Translations under genes and position numbers: made by a program
NCBI GenBank assembly: GCA_015680685.1
Contig: MNCI01016273.1
Location: 624,398 to 688,397 of the forward strand
DNA: 64,000 nt
DNA from: Gnetum montanum
Taxonomy: Eukaryota > Streptophyta > Gnetopsida > Gnetales > Gnetaceae
Reading direction: 5' to 3'
In this document: positions 1 through 8,114 of the stretch, piece after piece
Layout of the letters: each line of letters opens with the position of its first letter
Numbering within the stretch: position 1 is the first letter of the stretch
The notes under the pieces: model-generated
What the model was told of the DNA's origin: nothing
What the model saw: the letters and a program-made list of their open reading frames with translations, nothing else
Databases searched by the model: none

Positions 1-528
1 GATGCCCTTTGGGCTTATTGCTCCACATGGAAGCTTCCCATAGCTTATTCTCCCTATGAGCTTGTGTATGGAAAACTACCAACATTGCCCATCCAATCCA
101 AGCTCCATACACTCTCTATAGCCTGTGATCTTGACCTCGATCTAAGTCTAGCACAAAAAGAATTATTAATGAGCCTCAACTTGTTAGACAAAAATCAGTT
201 AATGGCCATGTCATCCAACGAGATGCATAAGGCATTCAACAAGAAACGCCATGACCTTAGAATAAGAAAAGTAGAGTTTCAACTAGGAGACAAGGTTCTT
301 TATTGGAATCCTACACATGTATCCAAACGAACCAAATGCCAAACATTGTGGGAAGGACTTTACATTATTGATGAGACTTTTCCATCTAGGGCCATAACCA
401 TCTACAAGCCTAACAGCCCAAACAAGAAACAATTAGTCAACATTCAACAAATAAAACCTTTTTATGAGACCAAGCCAACTAATGCAACAAACACCTTGTC
501 AGATGGACAACCACGCTCAATCTTTTAG
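1..528 (+). CDS. Ty3/gypsy integrase C-terminal part (partial)
   Basis: The frame is open from base 1 to the TAG at 526-528, about 175 codons. It begins with the end of the integrase core: DALWAY followed by SPYELVYGK is the signature seen in plant Athila/Tat-type integrases. The tail has GDKVLYWNP and a W-G-Y pattern about 40 residues later, typical of the DNA-binding end of gypsy integrases (GDxVL...K...W.GPY). It has no internal stop, so this part of the polyprotein is well preserved. The product would help insert retrotransposon cDNA. Catalytic Asp and Glu residues lie upstream of the window, so activity cannot be judged. Confidence 0.85.
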   Translation, partial: DALWAYCSTWKLPIAYSPYELVYGKLPTLPIQSKLHTLSIACDLDLDLSLAQKELLMSLNLLDKNQLMAMSSNEMHKAFNKKRHDLRIRKVEFQLGDKVLYWNPTHVSKRTKCQTLWEGLYIIDETFPSRAITIYKPNSPNKKQLVNIQQIKPFYETKPTNATNTLSDGQPRSIF

Positions 529-549
529 ATCTCTCCCTTCCAACTTAGT

Positions 550-563
550 CATGGGGGAGATGG
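550..563 (+). other. Internal purine tract (PPT-like) after pol
   Basis: CATGGGGGAGATGG lies 22 bases after the pol stop. The same motif sits just after the last ORF in A (40255-40267) and, on the minus strand, in D (about 43585-43597) and B (27921-27934, slightly changed). It is about 2 kb before the 3' LTR, too far to be the normal plus-strand primer, so it may be a second priming site or another conserved signal. Confidence 0.5.
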
Positions 564-1221
564 CCACCCATACTAACACCTTTGGCAGCTCCTCAGTTTT
601 TGACCTTTTTGTTTTAGAAATTTTTTATTTTACAACTTTTTGTTTTCATCTTCTTTGTTTTACATTTTTATTTTTGTTTTTGTTTTACATATTTGTATTT
701 TTTAAGGTTATTGGTCTTTTCTTAGTTTTTATTTTACACCAATGTTAATATATTCAATATCTATTGTCTACTCTTTTATTTTCTTTTATGGTTATGTTTG
801 TTTATGTTTGATGTGTTTCCATACTTTTTCTACTAATAAGTTGGCAAGTACAATGGTAATGCACTACTTGATGGTGGTATGCTTTATTTGTAATTTGATT
901 GTTGATGTCTGGTTTCTGAGTTTGAATGTCGATACTAACGACTGGGATGTGGTTTCTTTTCATGTAACAGGCAGTGAGTCCACATCATCCACCCATCCAT
1001 GTACTCTATGGTTTTCCTTGTTTTGGAAGCGTGCAATCTCTTCTTCATTAATACAACTTTAATAAATTGGTAACTTGTATAGTTTCTGGAATCGAGAAGG
1101 AATCAAAGGTTTGGATAGGGTGTGGCTTCAAAGGGATGCGGTATTCTTTGTGCTTTTCTATTTTCTTATGTGCAAGGGTGTTCTCGTAGGCTTCTCACCA
1201 TTCTGCATCATTTCATAATAG

Positions 1222-1436
1222 GAAGTCCAATAAGTCCTTGCATGGTGTGGTCCTCATCACAAAAAAAAAAAAGATGAGGATTCAAAGCACACCCCTTGGA
1301 CAAAATAAATGCGAAAAACACATGGGTCTTTGCAAGGTGTGGTTCCCATTCAAAAAAATGGGAATTCAAAGCACACCCCTTAGACCAAATAAAAGGGCTA
1401 CAAGCACTGGTTATGAGGCTTGTGTTGTCTCCTCTA
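1222..1436 (+). repeat. Tandem duplication carrying a conserved hairpin
   Basis: Two copies of a ~107-base segment. Each contains a GTGTGGT box, a short inverted repeat with an A-rich loop, and the box TTCAAAGCACACCCCTT. Stem arms are 1251-1258 with 1273-1280 in the first copy and 1343-1350 with 1357-1364 in the second. The stems have different sequences, yet both pair fully. Elements A, B and D have one copy each. Confidence 0.7.
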
Positions 1437-2140
1437 ACTAAGGCCCTTTCTCACTTCCTACCTTCACTTCAATTTGGAATGGTGGTTGTTTTGTGGGAGC
1501 ATTCTTATGTGTCTAGGAAATGGATTTGCCTTAGAATGTCAATGCGGAGTCACTGAAAGTGGTTACTTTTGATCTGGACTGAGGAAGGATCCTACCAAGT
1601 CAATTAATCACAAACTCCACAAGGGATTATATGTGATCATAATTAAGAACTCCATTCCACTCTCTCTATCATCCATCTATGCTTTTCATGCCTCACCTCA
1701 CTGTCGGTTTCATGTTTTGATTCAATGTTACTTTTGGGTTTTTGTACTTAACTTTCCGTAACCATTAATCGTCCATGGTGCCCATGGACTCCTTGGTTTG
1801 AAGTTATGCAAGGGCATAAAAGGCTTGTGCCTGCTTTGGGGAGGACCCACTTGCATATCTTTTGGTTTGGTTAAGTTAAGTTCTTTACCCTTTGACATTG
1901 TTACAATCAAATTCTTTTTATTTATCCCATCCATGTCATCTAATTGTACACACCTTCACAACTGTTTGTAATGAACTCCTTTTTATTGTTGTGAATACCC
2001 ATTTTTCAGTACTCCTTGTGTTAAGCTTTTTCTAAATTATATGGATCACTTCTCTTATTTAACCTATTCGTCAATCTTTCCACTAAAAACATCAAGCAAC
2101 CGATCTATCACAATCACAACTTGGCTAGATAAAATCACCA

Positions 2141-2476
2141 ATGAGACAAGGTACTCAGCCATTATCTGTTGCACTATATATACTAATCCTTGGTTTTGTT
2201 GTGATTGCAGTGGGAAGTGTGGACAACAAGCAGGACTGTCATCACCAAGGAGGATGCAACCATATCACTCGTGAGAGATTATTCATGACCATTGGATCTC
2301 TTCTACCTCTCCCTCATTCTTTTGTTGCCAAGAGAGGTTGGATGTCCTTTGGATCCATTGGTGTTTCTTCTTATTATCATGAACACCCAATGTTGTACAC
2401 CATTGTAATATTGTATGCTTGGGCACTCTTGTATTTGTCTATTTTCTTTGTGTCACTCTACATGTCAGTCAAATAA
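2141..2476 (+). CDS. Small ORF with hydrophobic ends in the env-like position
   Basis: An open frame of 111 codons between integrase and 3' LTR. It has a hydrophobic N-terminal stretch (roughly residues 8-25), a polar centre with several Cys and His (residues 30-45), and a long hydrophobic C-terminal stretch (roughly residues 83-108). The splice acceptor TGATTGCAG at 2202-2210 falls inside the frame, so a spliced transcript would enter at about residue 24; the next in-frame ATG is at 2285. I do not recognise the family. Some plant gypsy lineages carry env-like or other extra ORFs here, which makes it worth noting, but at this length it could be a chance reading frame. Confidence 0.3.
   Translation: MRQGTQPLSVALYILILGFVVIAVGSVDNKQDCHHQGGCNHITRERLFMTIGSLLPLPHSFVAKRGWMSFGSIGVSSYYHEHPMLYTIVILYAWALLYLSIFFVSLYMSVK
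2181..2210 (+). promoter_or_regulatory. Branch point and 3' splice acceptor upstream of the 3' ORF
   Basis: TACTAAT at 2181-2187 is followed by a T-rich stretch and TGATTGCAG ending at 2210. The equivalent place in A (AG at 41861-41862), B (minus strand, AG at 26353-26352) and D (minus strand, AG at 34641-34640) has the same arrangement. This suggests a spliced subgenomic RNA for the 3' ORF. Confidence 0.5.
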
Positions 2477-2561
2477 GTCTACACCCCCTATTATATTTTG
2501 TAAAGGACTTGTTCCTCTTCTCCTGTACTCGAGGACACATTTTCATTCAATCATGGGGGTA

Positions 2562-3442
2562 TGATAAATCATGTTTTTCATCACTCTGATATTAGGGCGG
2601 CTACAATATCGGGTACACAATATCAGGTACATGATATCTGGCCTAAGATGCAATATCGCACATTTGATATCACAAGGTTACTCTCGGGTCTATAAATATA
2701 GTGCCCAGGTGCGCAATTGGAAGTACATTTTTGGTAGTCAGTAGCGAAGCTCTTGCAGTTTGTCCATTTGAAAGTTAGAATATTTTCCAAGTGCCTGCAG
2801 CAGGAGGTTTAAGTGTGAACAAATCTTTATTCAAGCATTGATGTACCTGAGCACACCATTGTGTTGGTAATAAAGATGAGCTCTTTGATCCATTCCTTGC
2901 AGCACTTGAGATTTTCTTTTTTATGCATTTACATATTATTATTTTATGTGATTTACATTAATGTTATTTATGCAACAATTTATTTTGATCAATTAAGCAA
3001 ATCATTAAATTACACAAGCACGACCCCTTCGAGCATACCTATGACACTTGGTAGCTCAGAAACGACTAGCGTTTGACAGCCTAGTAGTGTTTGCACAAAG
3101 TTCAAGATATGTTTGGGAAGTGGAAGCGGTTACTTGTTTTAGGCTAGAGTAGACTATAGTTTACTTAGCAATTAATCACTCTTTTATTCACTCTTACTTT
3201 TATTCTTGTTCTAGGCAAGTAATTTCATAAAAACACAAAACAATAAAAATCATATGCCTCAGTTACACTTAACCATATAATTGCATTTCACAAGTGGGAC
3301 TGGGAAGACAACGAACAAACAACACGCACACGCTATTTAGCTCTAGTGTACTTAGTAACTATAGTCTACGGTATTTGACCGAATTGCATGTGAACGCTTA
3401 TGATTCATATGGTTGGGTGTAGGGGTACCTTACCGCTCATCA
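2562..3442 (+). repeat. 3' LTR of element 1
   Basis: It starts TGATAAATC right after the polypurine tract CATGGGGGTA and ends GCTCATCA, giving TG...CA ends. GATATC or near-GATATC palindromes lie at about 2590-2670, a TATA-type box (TCTATAAATATA) near 2690, and AATAAAG near 2870. The right end GGGTGTAGGGGTACC...CATCA matches the ends of the LTRs of A, B, E and F. Confidence 0.85.
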
Positions 3443-4258
3443 CTCATTGAAACGTTCCAACATTGTGAACCACCAATTTATTGGATTTGGTTTCAATGAT
3501 CTATACCATACTTTGGCTTTATTTATTAGTGTCCTAGGTAAGAGCTTAAGCTTTTGCCACCCAATTTCGATGTTTTGTAAGACACAGGCATCATTGAAGG
3601 CTTGTAAATGATGTTGTGGATTAGAATCATGGCCTCTCACAAATTTAGGAATATTATTCATATCAAGCCTTTTGATGTGACTTTCCCTACGATTCCTATG
3701 GGGTATTTTAACTACCTCTATGATTTGCATCATGCTTTTAGTGGCCAACCAGGGTTCATTGTCATTGGAAATGTCATGGTGATAATCTGTATTTCTATTT
3801 GTTGGATTGTGCTAATCTTGTCTATGCTCATTTTAATGTCTTTGATTTTGCCCTTGGGTTCAAGTTCTATCTTTATCTTGACCCCATAGTGGAGCTCTAT
3901 CTCTATGCCTACATTCATCTTCGTCAGAACTAGATGTTGAAGAGGAAGAGGAAGATGAGGAACTAGGAGAATTGCCATGGCTCCTATAGTTCTTCCCATG
4001 GTCCCTTGATTTATCTTGTCTAGGTTTAGAGGAGGTCCTAGGCCTTGAGGCCTTCCTTGATCTACGACTTACTCCATCTCCTCTAGGATTTTCTACACCA
4101 ATTGAACATAGTCTTTGAGTGTAGTAAGGGTATAAATGAGCATAGGAAACCCCAGCTTGAGGTTGTTCACTCCAATTTTCTTCAGTATAGATCCTATCAT
4201 TTCTCCTATGAGTGCTTTCATCATGTGATGAAATCTTGGTCCTATGTGAAAAAGACAT
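3443..4258 (-). pseudogene. Gag, 5' part (element E), truncated
   Basis: Starts at the ATG at 4258 (MSFSHRTK), equivalent to the Gag start of D. A Ser-rich and Asp/Glu-rich stretch follows, then, after stops near 3860, the conserved Gag core: RLDMNNIPKF, a PQHHLQAF box, WQKLKLLPRTL and VWYRSL. The frame is lost at 3443 because element 1 interrupts it. This is retrotransposon capsid, particle-forming by family analogy. Several stops make it a pseudogene. Confidence 0.75.
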
Positions 4259-4390
4259 GATTTTACTTGATAACATGTGTGATTTAAAATATTAATATTT
4301 TCTAAGAGATAGATTGTTAATACCTTTACAACAATTATGTAAAATATAACTAATCTAGATAACTAGCACCATCCTTGGTAATGATGCCAA

Positions 4391-5357
4391 TGATGAGTGG
4401 CAAGGTACCCCTACGTCCAACCATATGAATCACAAGCATTCATGGATGATCCAATCAAATTTCATGGATGGGACTAGTTGTGGCATCTTGATTGTTATGT
4501 CTTGATCGTAGTTTGCTATTTTCCCACTTAGACTAGTGGTAGCTTTGTCACGCATGGTCTAATCCAAAGTGAGGCATAAGATAATTGATGTTGTTTTGGC
4601 CTTATGCTACTCCTAATGGTAATAAAGAAATCAATTAATTAAGCTAATTAACAATGGAAAGCAAAGTCTAGACTAGCCTACGAGCAATGAGTGTCTGTTC
4701 CCAGCTTCTAGTACACATCTTGAACCCACGTATCCACTATTGGAACTACCAAGTGCTATGCTATGAGGTGAACCAAGCAATAACATTGTTGGGGTTACCA
4801 AGCAAGTATGTGTTTACACTTGAAACTGGTCACACTCATTCTGCCAATTCATTAATATGCATGAAAATGTAAATATTAACTAAGTACATGAAAAGTAAAT
4901 TGCATGGAAAGTAAATCTAATCTAAGTCAAAGTGCCGCAATGAATAAGAATCAATCTTGATCTTATTGTCATTCATGGAATGTGTCTAGGTACATTGCCA
5001 CTCAAGTAAGATGTTGTACAACTGACTCAAATCCACATTGTGGGTGCTCATTGATTGTTCTCTAAGACTATGGAATAAACTTGCAAGAGTTTGGCTACTC
5101 TATTAACTAATTTATGCTCAAACTGTATGCCCAAGTCTTGTATTTATAGGCTTGCACACATCCCGTGATATCAAATATGCGATAATGTAGCATGGGATTT
5201 GATATCAGATATGCGATATCGGGGCTTCGATATCGGAGCTAAGATATCAAAACCAAGATATTGGAGCTAAGATATTAGAGCTAAGATATCTTAGCATTAA
5301 CGATATTGTAGATCCAACATACCATCAATGATATCTCAGCCAATTGATGATTCATCG
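4391..5357 (-). repeat. 5' LTR of element E with an expanded GATATC array
   Basis: On the plus strand it starts TGATGAGTGGCAAGG, the reverse of the family LTR end. The other end is placed at 5357 by similarity to the start of the D LTR (TGATGAATCR), with one base lost from the inverted ends. Between about 5164 and 5335 there are seven GATATC and three GATATT words, more than in any other LTR here. Confidence 0.7.
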
Positions 5358-7560
5358 GTTACAAAATGGTTATATATTTATTTATTTATTTCTCAGTTTT
5401 CTTGTAGTTATGATTTGACCATTAAAAAAATGTTAAGGTAGAACTATTAAATGTGCTGTAGTAATTATTACTTATGAGTATAAACCATGTAAAGAAATAT
5501 AGAAAACAACAACACAATTAATGTAGTGAGATCTTTAAAACAATTTGTTTAAAAATGAAAGAGGCATTACACATTAGAGTCAATGCTTGAATAATAGAAA
5601 TTTTCAAGTTAGGAAGCCTTTATTTACTTTAAGAAACAATGGCTAAAATTAAATGTTAATGCAAAAATTAACAAGACAAGTAATAGGAAACTAACTATTT
5701 TTACAATGTATGTAACTAGAAAAGTTAGTTGAAATGTGGTATTAAAAATAAAAATTAGAATAGCTAACACCTAGGGATGTTTGTAACTCAATGTTGTTGA
5801 CTAGAATTGAACATGTGATCTAGGGTTACTAGGCCAAGACACATACCACTAGGCTAACACCTCTTTTAACACCTAATGATGTAGTTTATTAGTGATAATA
5901 ATTCTCTCTCAAAAGGGAAGTTTTAGGTTTCGATATGTACTTTTACTTATAGGTGTGGTAGTAGTGGAGTAACCTTGTGGTATGATATGTTTTTAGTAAG
6001 TCACATTTACCTTTTTATATAAGTAATAGAATAGCATTATGGTATATGATTGTTACAATGATGACATCTATCAAAACAAACTATTAAACAAAAACATAAT
6101 TTTAATGCATCATTTCCCTTTTTTTCCAAAGAGAAAAGAATAATCTTCCTATTATGATGCTTGAAATAACTTTCATTAAGAGAAAAGTAGCTCTTGAAAT
6201 AGCTTTTATTAAGAAAAAGGTAGACACTATAAAAGTTTTTGTCTTATTATTACTATTACTTTTCAAGTACCAAAAAGAAAGACACCATAAAAGTTTTTGT
6301 CTTATTATTTATGACAAAGAAAGAAATTTTCATTCATGTATATATTCATACGCAAGGCCATGCTTATCTTGCAAGGATTATCTTAGTTGCATCACTCATT
6401 AGGTACAAAGCATACCTAGCACTTGTATTAAATTTCGTTTCAAACTTATAAAAATTTACACACATTAGTTCAATACATCTCACCTATCAATCATTCAAAG
6501 GACATGACCTTATTTCCCCAACAAAAACTTCTCCGACCAAATCAATTCACACTTCATCTCTAACCTAACCAAACCTACCCTACCCTACCCTACCCTACCA
6601 AAAGGTGCTTCTCCTTTTAAACCTTCACAAATAAAGGAAAATAATTTCCCCATATACTTGTATCATAATTACATCTTTTCACCATGCCTATGCCTATACC
6701 TATGCATAGATTTTTATATGCTTCTTCTAACATGTCCACATCTATATCCAGCCACTTGCACGTTATATCTACTCCTTGCCATGACTTTCCATATTCATTG
6801 GTCTTATAATGCTCCACAATTTTATCCATGGCTTCATCATCATCCGTCACATTATCACAACAGTGCAATATTTTCGGCGAATCAAAATCCAAAGAAATTT
6901 CTTCTTCCTTGTCATCATCATCCTTACATGACAAATCTTTGTCATTCCCGAATAAATACTTCAATACCGCAACCAACCAACCAAAAAAAAAAAAAAAAAA
7001 AAAAAAANCACACGCACCGCCCAAAAAGGAAAATAAATTCCAAATTACGAAATTAGATGGGTCCCACCGTCGCATGCCATGTACGCACCTGCAGCACAAT
7101 GATGTGACATGTCGCGGTGTCGTCATGCCGACCTTTTTACGGATGTTCCACCGGCCAGGCCGGTGACACTCGATGACAAAATTATTGAATTCAGTAAGCG
7201 GCAGCTGGCTGGTGCCACTTATTTCTCAATCAAAAATCTTTTACCCTCAAAAAAAATATTTTACTGGCGAAGCCGGTAACAGGTAATGACAAAATTCTTG
7301 AATTCAAGAAAATCTAGTATTTTAGTATGTGGTGTTGATTCTGTGGAGGAGGAGGGGTTTTCATGTGGCGGCCAGGCTGTGTGTCGTGTTGCGGCCACGG
7401 CGAACGAAGAGATTGATCCAAATGAAAATGAAAATGGAAATGGAAATGAAAATGGTGGATAATGCGTAAGAACAATAATATATACAGGATCATGCTGTTT
7501 TGTGAAATCTTTATCTGCAAGTAGTTATCCGTGTTATTGAATCTTCATTTGCTGCTGCTT
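5358..7560. other. AT-rich intergenic region upstream of the kinase gene
   Basis: No gene is supported. It contains a SINE-like piece (about 5765-5880), a short run of TACCC units at 6568-6598, a poly-A run with one undetermined base (N at 7008), and a duplicated motif at 7151-7195 and 7266-7311 (GCCGGTRACA...GACAAAATT.TTGAATTCA) about 115 bases apart. Reading frames across 6617-7166 are chance frames through the poly-A run. Confidence 0.6.
5765..5880 (-). mobile_element. tRNA-derived SINE-like fragment
   Basis: On the minus strand TAGCCTAGTGGTAT resembles a pol III A box and TGTTCAATTCT, about 35 bases further on, a B box. The piece does not fold into a clear tRNA and I see no tail or target duplication. 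It is more likely a decayed SINE or tRNA-like relic than a working tRNA. Confidence 0.35.
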
Positions 7561-7584
7561 CACGGCCTAGCTCAGCAGGATCGG

Positions 7585-8114
7585 TGTTTAAATAAGGAGA
7601 ATCGCGGTCAACAAGCACTGCATTAGGGCTTTGACTGGCGCTTTTGCAGGAGATACGAGCAGTGGTAGTAGTGCTTTACGCGTTTGTGTTGCGAGACCTG
7701 CGGTAACAGTCGTATTCTCATCATTCGAATTTTGTTACGTGTTTTAATTGTTTTTTGCGCGTTTTCTATTGCTGAAGTTGTGGTGTGGTGCGGTGTGCTG
7801 GCCGGCTTTAGTCTGGCTGGATCTGTTTGTGATTTATTGATTGGAGTGCGCCTGGATTGTTTTTGCATTATTTTTATATTTTTTTTCCGTTGTTTTTTGT
7901 GTTTTTGCGTTGGCAACATCAACGGCAGCCCTTCGGATGAGGTTTGCAGAAGAGAAGATGCGGTGAGACGCGGTGCAGTGAGCATCTGGCTATGGCTTCT
8001 TCTCGGACATTTCGTCCATAGCAGGAACGGTTTCAGTAGAGGAGGAGGAAGTGGTGGTGGAAGAAGAGGAGGATTCCTTGTAGATCTCTTAGCGTTTTGC
8101 TTTCGCTTTTACAG
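7585..8114 (+). promoter_or_regulatory. Probable core promoter and 5'UTR exon of the kinase gene
   Basis: A TATA-like TTTAAATAAGG lies at 7586-7596. The following ~500 bases are richer in G+C than their surroundings and end in a good donor, TTACAG|GTAAGG, with the exon end at 8114. The next acceptor, a long T tract plus TACGACAG, is at 11008, 81 bases before the start codon. Plant SHAGGY-like kinase genes often have a leader intron. The transcription start is inferred, not seen. Confidence 0.45.

Larger units (their letters stand above)
1..3442 (+). mobile_element. Element 1: 3' part of a Ty3/gypsy LTR retrotransposon
   Basis: The left end is cut by the window. In order it shows the integrase tail (1-528), an internal purine tract (550-563), about 2 kb of 3' noncoding sequence, a splice acceptor (2209-2210) followed by a small ORF, a terminal polypurine tract (2552-2561) and a 3' LTR (2562-3442). 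The 3' region is shared with elements A, B and D, so they are one superfamily; this is the only copy here that still shows integrase. The end at 3442 abuts a gag reading on the opposite strand, so it inserted into element E. The expected target duplication next to 3442 is CTCAT, but its partner lies outside the window. Confidence 0.85.
3443..5357 (-). mobile_element. Element E: 5' end of a minus-strand gypsy-type element, cut by element 1
   Basis: Read on the minus strand it has a 5' LTR (5357 to 4391), a decayed tRNA-Asp primer site (about 4389-4372) and the first part of gag up to 3443, where element 1 is inserted. The rest should continue left of the window. The primer site reads TGGCATCATTACCAAGGA against the expected TGGCGCCGTTGCCGGGGA. 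The changes are mostly C to T or G to A, as expected for an old methylated copy. Confidence 0.75.

Noticed and set aside
5164-5335. GATATC array considered as a CRISPR-like or satellite array
   Set aside because: Plant nuclear context; units are 6-base palindromes with uneven spacing inside an LTR.
6568-6598. TACCC repeats as possible telomere sequence
   Set aside because: Only about six pentamer units; plant telomere repeat is CCCTAAA, which does not match.
6617-7166. Overlapping frames on both strands around the poly-A run
   Set aside because: They cross the poly-A tract and the N and give runs of Lys or Phe; no domain.
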